A stretch of DNA of 64,000 nt from Lolium rigidum (taxonomy: Eukaryota > Streptophyta > Magnoliopsida > Poales > Poaceae). Below are positions 21,707 through 34,200 of this stretch, in pieces. Position 1 is the stretch's first letter, and the number at the start of each line of letters is the position of its first letter. A program made the position numbers and the translations under genes. The notes under the pieces are model-generated. The model was not told where the DNA came from, searched no databases, and saw only the letters and a list, made by a program, of their open reading frames with translations. The stretch lies in contig NC_061508.1 in assembly GCF_022539505.1 (NCBI RefSeq), forward strand, positions 36,636,256-36,700,255. Reading direction: 5' to 3'.

Positions 21707-23871
21707 TACATCTCAGGTACAGAGACTAAAACCAACACACATCCACCCTGGACTACATCGGTAACACAGAGGATCAACACAAAGCGCCCCACGGGCGGAA
21801 AGCTCAGGCTCTAGTCCTCGCGTGCAGTCTCCTCACCTCCCGCACGGCCTTGTCCAGCAGATCCCTGTCCCTCGGTCTGACCAGAACCCTCCAACACTGC
21901 ATGTAGATAGACATCCGGTAGAAGATATCAGCAGGGTTGCCGATCAGTTTTCCCTCGATAGTTAGTTTATTTCGAGTGTTCCAAAGCGTCCAGCTAAGCG
22001 CCGCGAAGGTAAACCAAACTATCCTACAGAGGGATCCCGAGGTATTGTTGGCGAGGGAGATGAAGTCTCCAGCCCCCGCTGGATTCCAGTCGCAATTCAG
22101 GAGTTCCCTTACTCCAGCCCAGGCGAACCGCGCCATAGGGCAAGCAAAGAAGATATGGTTGCAGTCTTCATGCTCCCCACAAAGGGTGCAGAAGCCCGTA
22201 GCCGGTCCCCTCCGTTTCGCCACCTGCTCCGAGGTGGGGAGCCGGTCCTGATGAGTTGCCACGGGAAGACCTTAATCTTAGGCGGCACCCTTGCACGCCA
22301 AACTTCTTTGAAGTGGGTGACTGCCGCGCCCTGCGACAGGCTCCGGTAAACGGATCTAGTGGTAAAACACCCGGATGGTTCGAGTGCCCAAGTCACCTCA
22401 TCCTCAGACGGGTCATCCGGAAGAAGGTCGATCTCGCGGCAGAGGTTATCCCATTCAACCGTCTCTACGAGGCCAAACTTTCTTCGGAACCTGATCCTCC
22501 ATGCCCCTGGAGGGCCCCCGCCCATTCGATTATTGTGGACCGTGATGAAGGGGTCCGCACAACAACTGAAGAGGCGAGGAAATCTGGTACGGATGGGGGC
22601 CGAGCCCACCCACCAGTCCAGCCAGAAATAGGTCATTTCCCCTGAGTGAACCAAATGCTTCGCTCCCAGTTTAAAGTACCATTTGATCTTTTGGATGGAG
22701 TTCCAAGCGGCCAACCAGGTATTTGGCCCTGATGAGGTCAGCCCACAGCCCTTCTGTGCCCTGGTAGAGTTTCTAGACCCACTTAAGCATCAAAGCGATA
22801 TTGATGTGTCTGGTATTGAGGACTCCCAGTCCCCCTAACTCCTTAGGTTTGCAGACCGTGGTCCAGTCGACCATGTGATATTTTCGTTTCGGGCCGGTCC
22901 CTTCCCAGAGGAACCGAGCCCTAGGAGTATCCATACCCTTATGGGTGGCCTCGTGAAAGAGATATACCCCCATAGCGAACATCGGCAGACTAGAAAGACA
23001 AGAATTGGTCAACTCCAGTCTACCTGCCGAGGCCAGTAACATCCCCTGCCAAGGGTCAACCCTGTGCCCAATCTTCTCTGGCAGGAATCCCCAATCCGCC
23101 ACCGAGAGGGCCCTATCGTTGATTGGTAGGCCCAAGTACTTGATTGGGAAACAGCCCAACTTACAGTTGAGTCTGTTCGCAATCCGATGCTTCTCCTCCA
23201 CCGAGACCCCTGTCACAATGGCTTCGCTCTTGTCGAAGTTAATCTTCAAACCCAACATATTTTCGAAGCAGAGGAGAAGGAGTTTTAGGTTGGCCACCCC
23301 CAACTCAGATGGCTCAATCAGGATCATCGTGTCATCAGCGTATTGGAGGTGGGTCACTCCCCCTGGAATGAGGTGCGAGACCACTCCCTTAATGTGTCCC
23401 GCAGAATTGGCTTTGACCAGCATGGCAGCAAGAGCGTCAACCATGAAGTCAAATAGAATGGGAGATAGCGGATCCCCCTGACGAACCCCTCTCGCATTCC
23501 AAAAGAATGGGCCTATCTCTCCATTCACGTTGATGGCCGTCTGGCCGCCCATGACCAGTTGCATCAGACGGTGCACCATCAACGCCGAGAATCCCTTTCT
23601 CAGCAGGACCTCCCTCAGGAAGTCCCAGTTTACCCTGTCGTAGGCCATCTCAAAGTCCAGCTTCAGGAGCAGGCCCTCCTGCTTCTTGGATCTGAGCTCG
23701 TGGGCGATTTCATGGAGAGCGAGCACCCCCTCGTGAAGGCATCGACCTCGGATGAACCCGGTATGACCTCGTATGAACCTCGATTTCATCTATTGTCCTA
23801 TGCGCTAGGGGGGCTAGGCGAATAGTGAAAGCCTTAGCAACGAACTTAAAGACCACGTTGATCAGAGCAAT
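21707..23871 (-). pseudogene. LINE A, 3' part: reverse transcriptase and zf-RVT, split from its 5' part
   Basis: Minus-strand frames 23789-22773, 22714-22109 and 22262-21804 form the C-terminal two thirds of an L1-type ORF2. Visible reverse transcriptase motifs are LDFEMAYDRVNW (first Asp), GVRQGDPLSPILFDF, LQYADDTMILIE (YADD catalytic pair) and LKINFDKSEA. The zinc-binding end shows CTLCGEHEDCNHIFFACP and LSWTLWNTRNKL. Two frame changes (about 22740 and 22250) break it. The upstream part lies at 58747-59455, beyond the CACTA insertion. A 3' UTR of about 100 bp probably precedes the MITE on the left. Confidence 0.85.
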
Positions 23872-23888
23872 CACTAGTAGGAAAAGCC
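23872..23888 (+). repeat. CACTA left terminal inverted repeat
   Basis: CACTAGTAGGAAAAGCC, preceded by the AAT target duplication. Confidence 0.97.
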
Positions 23889-23895
23889 TCATCAG

Positions 23896-24117
23896 TGGCG
23901 CACAAAAAATGATTCTGTGGCGCATGGGCGGTGCGCCACAGAAACTTCGCCACCGAAATAAGGTTTCTGTGGCGCACCGGACCATGCGCCACAGAATTAA
24001 GGTTTCTGTGGCGCACTGGCAGTGGTGCGCCACAGAAATAAGGTGTTCTGTGGCGCATATGAACCAGCTGCGCCACAGAATAGGTGCGCCACTGAATTCT
24101 ATTTTGGTGCGCCACAG
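23896..24117. repeat. CACTA left subterminal repeat array
   Basis: At least six alternating TGTGGCGCA and TGCGCCACAGAA motifs occur, in pairs that can fold as small hairpins. In the En/Spm family such arrays are the binding sites of the TNPA-like protein. Confidence 0.85.
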
Positions 24118-24566
24118 AACAATGTACAGGTATACTCGATTTTGTGCTCCCTGGTGTATTATACATGTTTTATACAGGTTTTGTACACAGTATACATGTA
24201 TAATATAGATAGATAGACAGATATAATATGAACACATATAACATAGCAACATTATACATCATCATCACAGTACTTAGAGCCCGATCGAGACACATATATA
24301 GTGGAAAGTGTCAAATGTTTTGCATACAACTCTTAATTCATACAAATTTCACAATTTCGAGATACAAACTAGTCTTCATCCGGTTCCTCCTTTGCTCCCT
24401 CCTCTGTACCCACCAGGCTCGCTTGCATCGGGGTCTTCATCCGGTTCCTACTATGATTAAAATGGAAGAAAGTGAGACCAACAAGTCCGATGCACAAGAC
24501 AAAATAGAAAATTCCTCATACATTGTTGGTCAACACAAATACTATGGTCAGAAACCATAGTTGCAG
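24118..24566. other. CACTA interior, left
   Basis: AT-rich sequence with a short duplicated phrase TCTTCATCCGGTTCCT (24372 and 24431). 24452-24545 is a diverged partial copy of the ~210-bp tandem unit found at 55581-56218, in the same orientation. Confidence 0.6.
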
Positions 24567-25425
24567 TATACGCCGCAGTATACTTTGCAGAAGGGCCCCC
24601 CTTTCCCCGGCCGCCGTTCCGTGAACGGGTCCTTGACGAGACAACAACGCCGATCTGCCTCTCCGGCGCAGAACCACGGCAGTCCCAGCCGCCTCCCTTG
24701 TGGCCGCGTCTCCTGCGCTCTTCTCCATGGCCGGACCACGATTGGACTCACCGGGGGAATAATGATAATCGCCATCACCATTATCGTCAGACTCCACAGG
24801 TGCATAGCAGTTTGCAGCAGATGCCACTTTTCTTCCCTCGCCGTCCAGTGAACGAGTCCTTGATGCAAAGACCGTGCCGGCCTGCCCAGCATTATGCCGG
24901 CCCGTGTTGCCGCGCTTAAGGCCGTGTGTCCCGTGCCCTGCACTCTTCGCCTTCTTGCCCGGTGAACCAATAGACTGATCGTTGGAATAAGGAAACCGAT
25001 GACGGCCGATCACAATCTAACCGATGACGTAGATTGCGATCGGCCGTCATCGGTTTCCTTATTCCAACGATCAGTCTATTGGTTCACCGGGCAAGAAGGC
25101 GAAGAGTGCAGGGCGCGGGAGACACGGCCTGAAGCGCGGCAACGGGGTCGGCATGATGCTTCGGGAGGCCGGCACGGTCTTTGCATCAAGGACTCGTTCA
25201 CCGGACGGCAGAGAAGAAAAGTGGCATCTCGCTGCAAAGTACTCGCACTGTGGAGTCTGACGATAGTGGTGATGACGATTATCATTATTCCCTCGGTGTG
25301 TCCAATCGTGGTCCGGCCATGGAGAAAAGCGTAGAGCGCAGGAGACGCGGCCACAAGGGAGGCGGCTGGGACTGGCGTGGTTCTGCGTCGGAGAGGCAGG
25401 TCGGCGTTGTTGTCTCGTCAAGGAC
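24567..25425. repeat. Large inverted repeat (hairpin), left arm, loop and most of right arm
   Basis: The left arm 24567-25018 (452 bp) and the right arm starting at 25031 are separated by a 12-base loop. The right arm continues to 25425, is interrupted by the gypsy element, and finishes at 55517-55578. The innermost ~50 bp match almost perfectly and the rest at roughly nine bases in ten by eye. Each arm itself contains two related phrases around GTGAACGRGTCCTTGA. Open frames across it are not convincing genes. A transcript through it would form a long double-stranded RNA. Confidence 0.9.
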
Positions 25426-26313
25426 TGTCGGGGGGAAGACCCCGGGTAGGGCAATGGACGCGGAGCAGCCGGCTAGAGGTTGGCCGGCTCGCGGCAAAGG
25501 CCGGCTGAGGAGCAGCCGGCTGGAGCCGTGGCCGGCTGCCTCGGAAGCCGGCTGGCTCTAAATCCTAGTCGGCCTGGCTACGGCCATCCGCGTCGTGGCT
25601 GGGCCGGCTTCTACAAGCCATATCCGACTGGGGTCTATACCTCGGACCGACTCGAGGCTGGCGAGTCTTGCATGAGAAGGAACTGGGTAGGTGGTCCGGG
25701 TTCAAAGGTCCACGCTGACCTCATTTACCGTAAAGCACGGGGCACTGTAGAGCAACAGTGCCACGCGGCGGACAGGCCATCATCGCCTACGACGGTCCGT
25801 ACCGGCTACAGGACATGATGGCGATAGGGACATCTCCTCACCATGCCGCTGACTCCCTCTGGCGGACGGGACATGCCACTACGCCTCAACGGCTCCGTGA
25901 CGTCAACGCCTCGGGAAGGAGCGGAAGCCGGAGCCGGCCAAGCCGGCCAGTAGACCATAGGGACTTCTATGTAAAGTGCCAGCGCCTATATAAGCTGGGC
26001 TACCCCCCTCGTGCGGGGGACGATCGATCATTCTTACTTCACTCCAGACTTAGCGCTACTCGAGGAGAGAGACCTTCGTCTACCTTAGCCTCCCCGAGCA
26101 GCCGGAAACAGCTCTAGGAGCACCACTGTATTGTGTGACCACTATATACACTCATAGCAGGAGTAGAGGTGTTACCTCCATCGGAGGGCCTCGAACCTGG
26201 GTACGTCGCCGTGTCGCTCGTGCCCATACCCGCATCCGGATACCGCCGTGAGTCCACTAGGAACCACCTTCGATTAGCCACCCTATGGCATATGCCGTGA
26301 CAATACCACGACA
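25426..26313 (+). repeat. 5' LTR of the Tat element
   Basis: 888 bp with a TATATAAG box at 25987-25994 and GC-rich U3. It differs from the 3' LTR at about 20 places, several of them CTG against CG-type changes. Confidence 0.95.
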
Positions 26314-26315
26314 TT

Positions 26316-26333
26316 TGGCGCCCACCGTGGGGC
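26316..26333 (+). other. Primer binding site of the Tat element
   Basis: TGGCGCCCACCGTGGGGC begins two bases after the LTR. The style is usual for grass Tat elements. Confidence 0.75.
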
Positions 26334-26351
26334 CTTCAGCGTCTGCGGCCG

Positions 26352-28900
26352 GTGTCTTCATCCAGACGGGCCTCACCATCACCACCGGCGAGCGGGTCGC
26401 TTCGAGGCTTGATCCGGAGATTCGGCTCCCTCGGCCGCATCGGCGACAACGCTGGGCTGCTTCGCCGACCGGCCATTTCCGCCGGCGGCAACGTCATCAG
26501 CTTCGGCGGCTTCGACGTCTACGTCGCCACCGTCGCACCACCGCGCTATCCGCGCCAGATCCTGTGCTGCGCAAGACCTCCCCCTGGAGCCGGCGCCAGC
26601 CTCACCGCCGCCAGCCCCTGCGTCATGCACGAGGTCATGGCAGCCAGTGACGAGCATCCCACCAAGTCCACGCGCATCCGCGGCCCCGACCTGGAGCGCA
26701 ACGTCGGCGGGCATGCATCCGCATCAGGCGCAAAGCCGCCACCACCACCATCCCGGCTGGAAGAAGTCCGGGCGAAGCTGAGCACTCCGCTCACAACCGG
26801 CGCCGGCGCCGACGCCGCCACCGTCGAGGCGGACCTGGAGGCGCACCGCGTGCTCCTCCTCAAGCGGACCGAGGAGCTGGCTGCCGCTAAGCGCCGTGGG
26901 AGATCACCCATCGCGAGTACAACCGCGCCCACGGCCTCACCCCGGCGGCGACAACCCCAGCCCGAGCTGGCCGGATCCGCCGCAGAGGCCGCGACCTAGG
27001 CGCCGAGATCGACCGCGACGGCGCGGACGCGCCGGCTCCGTCAATGGAGCTGCCCCTCTACAACACCCCCGACAAGAACATGCTCGCGGCCGAAGCCGCC
27101 GCGGAAGAGCTGCACCGCCTCGAAGGCGAAGAGTTACGCCGCCGGACTACGCGGGTTGCCGAGTTGTCGAAGGCTGCCAACCGGCAGTCGAAAGACCCCG
27201 AGTACGCCCAAGATCCTAGAGCTTCTCACGCTCGTGGTGCCGCAGGCAACGCCAGGGACACGGCCGAGTCCATCTCCCCAGCGCCAAGCCGGCGCAATGA
27301 CTCCCGCGCCACGCACGCGAGCTCAAGCCGGCCAAGCCGCCAGCCAGGCGGCGGCAGCAGCCGTAGCCGGGCCCCACCAAGCCGGAACCAGGAGCAAGAC
27401 TCCGAGCCTCGACGTCCGCACCGACCGGCTCCAGAAGCCAGCGGCGCTCGCCAGCCGGCACGTTCCCGGCTGGGCCCGCGCATCGAGCCGGCAGACGCCC
27501 GAGATCGCCTCGACCGGCTGGTCGAATCCCGCATTGCGGAAGAAGAGGGGCCAGCCGGCCCAAAGTGCTTCGGGCCCCGCATCGCCAACGAGCCCATGAT
27601 CGACGGCTTCCAGCTCCCGCGCGACACCCCCAAGTACGACGGCACCGCCAAGCCGGAGGACTGGCTGCTAGACTACTCCACCGCAGTCGGCATCGCCCGG
27701 GGCAACAAGCGCTGGGCGGTATGCTATTCCCCCCTGATGCTGGTCGGCGCCGCCCGCACCTGGCTCAACAACCTGCCAGCCGGCAGCATCAACGGCTGGC
27801 CGGATTTCGAAGCGGCCTTCATCAGCAACTTCACCGGCACCTATCGCCGGCCGGGTCGCCCTCAGCAGCTTGAGATGTGCAAGCAGGGCCCGGACGAGAC
27901 GGACCGCGCATACCTGACGCGCCGGTGCGAAATGCGCAACTCCTACGAGGGTGTGCATGAGATCCGAGCCATCGGCTTCTTCATGGGAGGCTGCCGGCCC
28001 AACACCATGCTGTGGCACAAGCTACGCCGCAGCGACCCCAAGTCGATGGCCGCCTTGATGGCCATCGCCGACAAGTACGCGCTGGCTGAGGAAGCCGGCA
28101 AGGCGCCGGCTGATATTTCACCGGCCCTAGCAAGACGGGACAACAACAAGCCGGCCGAGCACAAGCCGGCCGAGGGCGGCTCGCATGGCAGCCGGCGGGA
28201 TAATTACCGCGGCAAGTGGCACAGCGACCAGCCGGACCGCCGGTACGGTTCCACCCATGTGGCAGCCGTGTCGGACCATGCGGCGCCAGGCGGCAGCCGG
28301 CGCCAGAAGCAAGACCGGCATTGGAAGCCGAAGTACACCTTCGAGCAGATGCTCGACTCGCCGTGCAAGTACCACAGCGGCAAGAACCCCTCCAACCACA
28401 CCACCCGCGACTGCCACTTCATGAAGCGGCTGACAAGCGGCGAACCCCTCCCGCCCCCACCCCCGCCTCCTCCCGCCGGCGGGCCAGGTGGCCAAGGCGG
28501 CGCGGAGAACGCCAACCTCGAGCACCACGAGGCTAACCAAGTGCAACATGGCCGCTACTTGGCCGAGGATGCCACCTACATCATCTTCACCTCCGAGCCC
28601 GAGGACAAGACGAGCCAGCAGAGCCGTTCCCTCGAGGTCAACGCGATCATCCCACCGGTCCCCCAGTACCTAAACTGGTCAGAGCAGGCCATCACATTTG
28701 ATCGCCGCGACACACCGGCTGTCCTGCCGAAGCCGGGCAGCTACGCCATGGTCCTCGACCCCACCATCGGCACGACTCGGCGCAGCGTGCGCTTCTCGCG
28801 CGTCCTCATCGACGGGGGCAGTAGCATCAACATCCTCTACCGCGACACCGCCCGCAAGCTAGGCATCCAAGAAGCCGAGCTGCGTCCCACCCCCACCGTC
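26352..28900 (+). pseudogene. Tat element gag and protease start, frame-broken
   Basis: The frame 26352-26999 carries an N-terminal region with LEEVRAKLSTPL. After a frame change the frame from 27044 continues with coiled and Arg/Ser/Pro-rich sequence. The capsid-like core follows (WLNNLPAGSINGWPDFEAAF and FTGTYRRPGRPQQLEMC), and then a zinc-knuckle-like CKYHSGKNPSNHTTRDCHF. A poly-Pro stretch near 28450 precedes the aspartic protease, whose active site reads VLIDGGSSINILY (about 28800-28845). Gag would coat RNA in particles and the protease would cleave the polyprotein. The break near 26900-27000 and another after 28900 make this copy unlikely to be active. Confidence 0.85.
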
Positions 28901-31251
28901 TTCCATGGCATCGTGCCAGGCCACCGCTGCCGCGCCGATCGGCCGGATCACGCCGGAGGTGATGTTCGGGAAGCCGGATCACTTCCGCACCGAAAGGATC
29001 GAGTTCGAGGTTGTGGACCTCGTAAGTCCCTACCACGCGCTCCTCGGGCGAGGCCAGCCCCGACCAAGTTCATGGCGGTGCCCCACTACGGGTACCTGAA
29101 GATGAAGCTGCCTGGCCCTAAAGGGGTCATCACAGTAGCCGGCGACTATCGCCGCTCCATGGACTGCGCCACGCAGAGCTCGAAGATGGCCCAGACGTTG
29201 GTCATCGCCACCGAGAAGCAGCTCATTCACGACGCCGTCGCCCTGGCTAAGGCCGCGCAGGCGGACATGCCGGCTGTGGGCAACCCGGCTGGGACGACTC
29301 ACTTCCGGCCCGGCCGACAACACCAAGAAGATCCTGCTCGACCCGGCGCAGCCGGACAAGTACGTCACCATCGGTGCCGGCTTGAGCGAGGAAATAGGAA
29401 AGCGAGCTCACCGGCCTTCCTCCGTGAGAATCGGGACATCTTCGCATGGTCTCCAAGGGACATGCCAGGTGTACCGAGGGAGTTGGCTGAGCACCACCTC
29501 CACATCAGGCCTGAAGCCAAGCCGGTGAAGCAGCCCCTCAGGCGCTTCACCGAAGAAAGGAGGAAGGCCATCGGTGAAGAAATCGCCCGGCTCCTCGCAG
29601 CCGGCTTCATCATGGAAGTGCTGCACCCGGACTGGTTAGCAAACCCAGTCCTGGTTTTGAAGAAGAACGGCTCTCGGCGCATGTGTATCGACTACACCAG
29701 CCTCAACAAGGCGTGCCCGAAGGACCCCTTCCCCTGCCGCGCATAGATCAAGTTATAGACTCGATCGCCGGCCGTGAACTCGTTGTCTTTTCTAGATGCC
29801 TATTCGAGGCTACCACCGCATTCCTTTGAATCCGGCTGATCAAATAAAGACTTCGTTCATTACCCCGTATGGGGCTTACTCGCTACACGACTATGCCATT
29901 CGGCTTGAAAAACTCAGGCGCCACCTACCAAAGGTGCATGCAAAAGTGTTTGCGGGATCAAATCGGCAGAAATGTTCACGCATATGTGGATGATGTCGTT
30001 GTAAAAACCAAGGAGATGCCTACCCTCCTTGATGACCTGAGAGAAACCTTCACCAATCTGCGAAGATTCCGGATGAAGCTCAACCCGGCCAAGTGCACGT
30101 TCGGCGTGCCAGCCGGCCAACTCCTGGGCTACCTCGTCTCTCAGCGAGGAATCGAAGCCAACCCGGAGAAGATCAGTGCCATTGAGAAGATGGAACTGCC
30201 GCAGTGCCTCAAGGACGTCCATAAGTTCACCGGATGCCTGGCCTCCTTGAGCCGCTTCGTCAGCCGGCTGGGAGAGAAGGCACTGCCCTTGTACCAGTTG
30301 CTGAAGAAATCGGACAAATTCGTCTGGTCACCGCAGGCGGATGAAGCCTTCCGTGACTTAAAGCGCGTGCTCTCAACCGCGCCCATCCTCGCATCGCCGG
30401 CTTCGATGGAGCCGATGTTGTTATACATCGCTGCCACCAATCGTGTGGTTAGCGTCGTCCTGGTGGTGGAACGCAAGGAAGCCAGCAAGGAAGCCGGCAA
30501 GGAGCGATCGGTCCGGCGCCCGATCTACTACCTTAGCGAAGTGTTGTCCCGATCAAAGCAAAACTACCCCCACTACCGTGAAGGTCACCTACGGCGTGTA
30601 CATGGCGGCCAAGAAGCTCAAGCACTACTTCCGGGAGCACCCCATCAAGGTGGTGGCCACAGCACCCTTGGCGGAAATCATTGGCAGCAAGGACGCCAAT
30701 GGCCGGGTTGCCAAGTGGGCCATGGAGCTAGCCGCCCACACCATCATCTACGAGCCGCGCACAGCCATCAAGTCGCAGATCCTCGCGGACTTCTTCGTCG
30801 GCCAGGCCGAAATGCAATACCTGCCGCCTGTACCTGACTCCACGCACTGGAAGCTGCACTTCGACGGCTCGAAGATGCGAAACGGCTTGGGAGCCGGCAT
30901 CGTCGTCACCTCCCCCAAGGGAGATCGGTTGGACTACGTCCTGCAGATCCAGGTCGCCGCATCCAACAATGTGGCGGAGTACGAGGCGCTCATTCATGGG
31001 CTGAAGCTGGCCAAGGAGATAGGCGTGCGTCGCATCCTCTGCTTCGGCGACTCCGACTTGGTTATACAGCAAGCATCGGGCGACTGGGACGCGAAGGACG
31101 CCAACATGGCCTCGTACCGCTTCCACGTCCAGCAGCTATCCGGCTTCTTCGATGGCTGTGAATTCCATCATGTGCCGCGAGCAAACAACGAGGCGGCTGA
31201 CGCCCTATCCAAGATTGGCTCAACCCGGCAAGCTATTCCGCCGGGCGTTGC
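28900..31251 (+). pseudogene. Tat element reverse transcriptase, RNase H and second (archaeal-type) RNase H, interrupted
   Basis: RT begins near 29480 with the usual loop HPDWLANPVLVLKKNGSRRM and CIDYTSLNKACPKDPF. It breaks at 29746 and resumes at 29869 with TMPFGLKNSGATYQRCM and HAYVDDVVVKT, the YVDD catalytic pair. RNase H follows to about 30570, then after another frame change TYGVYMAAKKLKHYF. A second RNase H begins near 30840 (HWKLHFDGSKMRNGLGAG, later ADALSKIG), the extra domain that marks the Tat clade. The coding stops at 31251, where the chromodomain gypsy element is inserted. 28900-29050 is out of frame. Confidence 0.85.
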
Positions 31252-34200
31252 TGTGGTGACCCTGCATACCACTGCATGTTGTAGTATGCCAGTCGTTGAT
31301 ATAACATTCACGAAGTACCATTCCGCAAATATTACATCCCTCAGAGTAGTACAACAGAACATAGCAGGGGCCATAACTCATTCATTTATTATTACAACTA
31401 TCATACACATGTCATCTTGGAGCTCCTCTTGGGTCCTAAGAGGAATACTCCTGGGTTCGAGGCGAACCCAACTTAATTTACAATACATGAGTCTCATTAA
31501 ACTAAACACTTATTTCATCGAGCAGCTAAATACTAGAGTTCGGGCTGCTCGTTTACTACTACTATCGGATATCTCTAGGCTTGTTCTCCTCCGGAAGCCT
31601 CCCCGGATACGTAGACTATGAGATAGTCTACTCCTTCAACACCTCCTGAGAGGTCAGGTTCATCATAGCCGATGATCTCGGCTCCTTCATTGTTGTCGTA
31701 GTCCTCCTCCGGACGATTCGGACAATCTAAGCATGGGATTTAAGAGTGGTATGAGTACGAGCGTACTCAACAAGTTCATTATAGATAAGAGGTGTTTAAT
31801 GCACTAGCTACGATATTAGACCAGAAAGTCTAATACAAATGCAAGTTTTGATAAACATTTCTTCAAGAGATTGCTTTTATTTCAAAGAGCTATGTCCGTC
31901 AGCCTTCACCGGTTTACTAGAACTTCATGGAGCTCCTTTCCGGCCGCGTTCGCAGTTCCTCATCCCGGAACAGGGAGTGACAGGTCACGATTCATTACAC
32001 TCTGTAGAGGTGTGTTGCTTTACCCATAAGAGATCTTAACCTTGGTGCCAACCGGGCAGCTTTCCCGTCCACACTTCCTTCGGTGTGAGGCCCGGTATAA
32101 GGTCTAGCCAATCATGTTCCTCCGCTACCTCGAACACCCACCCTTTGTTGCATACCCCGACCCTGGGTCCTCGCCGGTCCCATTATTCCCACTCACGGGT
32201 GGACCCCGACCACGACAACGGTTTGGGACTCGTTAACCAAACTCCTTCGCCGGTAGCCGCAACCCATCATAGACCGCAATACCGTGGGGACTTAAGGCCT
32301 CCCCAGCCCAACCGCTTGCACTTCGAGCGACAAGTGTCTACGGACTATGCCGTGGGGACTTAAGGCTTCCCCAGCCAACCGCTTGCCCTGACAGATACAA
32401 GTGTCTACGGTAAAGCGCATCCGTTGATGAACGAGAGGTGGAAACACTTTTGACTACTCCGTCCCACTCCGGATCTTATGGTTAACACGGGTATTACGGC
32501 ACAAGAATCACTGGCGACATTTGTTGTTTAATCCTAGATGGATATTAACCTTTGCAATGGAACCTCCACCATATCAACACAATCCATGGTTCCATTGCCC
32601 ACCACATAGTCATATTCATAGTTATGAAAGTAGTGGTTTTGATTTTTATGCAATAGTGATAACCATAATACTTTGCAAGTAATTTGATAGAAATACTCAA
32701 ATGGCATGAGCAAGTGATGAACTTGCCTGAACACTGCAAAGTTTTGCAGTTGGAAGGTGTGGACTCGACCCTTGTCCTCTCGTCTACGAAAAATAGCATC
32801 ATTGTCCGATAAGGGCAATGGTTAAAGAAGCAATTATGCATGATTCCATTTTTAGGGTTTGTTCCCCCCTTCCGATGTCGTTATTATTTCATGTAAGAGG
32901 TTAATACTAAGAATAATTTGGGGATACTTGTTTTAAAATAAGATACAACCTTGAAATGTTGTCAAGGTGTTTTTAAAGTCCAAGGATATTAATGGACTTA
33001 TTTTCATTATTGTAAATAATATGTGTGCTTTAAATTATTATTTAAATCATCAAATTAAGACTTATTCATAATTGTCTTTAAAATTCTCTTTTGTATTTTA
33101 TTATGATAGAGAATTTTATGCTGATCTATTTTCATATTTTTAATTATTTTTCTAAAGCTTTGAATCATTTTCTATTCAATTTCAAAGTTTCTTGTTTATT
33201 TTAAAATGTGAAATGACACATTTACCCACTGGGCCCATCCGTCGAGGAGAGCCCAAGCCGGGTTGGGTTAAACCCGCCCGGTCCAACCGAGCCGGCGCGG
33301 TCGCTCCCGGTCCTCTCTCGCTGTGCCGCCTCGCCAAACCTTCTCCTCCCCGTGCTCTGGCGACTCGCGTCGCCGTCGTCGTCGCCGAATTAATCCGGCC
33401 ATCTCCGGCCGGCTCCGGCGGCGTGGTTGGTCGCAAAAGGACCGCCGCTCGACGGCGCACCAGATCCTCCGCGTCGATCTGGCCTGCGTCGCCCACACCG
33501 CTCGCCTCCAACACATCTGCACGCATGGCGCACGGATCTGCGATGCTCCATCGCACGCCGGTGTTCCAGACGCGATGGCGCCACCGTGGGCACGCCGTGG
33601 TGGTGCTGGAGCGTTCGTGCCCTGCGACGCCTGGCCTGGCCGTGGCCTGGCGCTGCCATGGTCGGCCGTGCCGTTGTGCCGCCATGGGCACGCGGTGGTG
33701 CTTCTGCTCCAGGTGCGTTCGCCTCCTTCTCTCTCTGTCTTGCTCATCTTCTTCGCCTCGCCCCAGCCACGGCTGTTCCTCCTCTTGGAGATGTGGCCGT
33801 GCCGTCTTCTTGCTTCTACTCTGCTCGGGTCGTTGCTAGCTGTTATGGCTGTGCTCTCTGCTGCTATCATTGGGTGCTAGTTGCTGCTACTCTACTCCCC
33901 ATGACCTAGCTTAAGCTGTGTCATCCTTGCTGTTGCGCATTCATGCTCTTGCTTACTGTCTCTGTTCAATCCTATGGCTGTGCATGCTATTATTGATCTA
34001 GATACTCATCTGAGCATCCCTAGCCCTTGCTATTGCTTGCTTACATGTGCTATGCTACTGTCCTGGCATCCCTGGCTCATTACTGTGAATGATTCTTGCT
34101 TGTAGCAAGTGCCAGAGTTCCTGGTGTGCTATCATTTGTGCTATTATTCATAAAATTGCCCTGTTGAGCATGCTTGCTTCCAGATAGCTCTATCCTTGGA

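Noticed and set aside
23896..24117. A CRISPR-like array of short repeats
   Set aside because: These are CACTA subterminal repeats in a plant genome; spacing is irregular and repeats alternate in orientation.
24516..25561. ORFs across the CACTA inverted repeat
   Set aside because: Both strands read similar proteins simply because the sequence is an inverted repeat; no known domain.
26379..29682. Minus-strand ORFs opposite Tat gag-pol
   Set aside because: They are shadows of the GC-rich sense coding sequence.
33192..33909. Several long overlapping ORFs on both strands in the LTR GC island (and 44383-45105)
   Set aside because: Three or more frames are open at once because of GC-rich composition. 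The two LTR copies do not keep the same frame.
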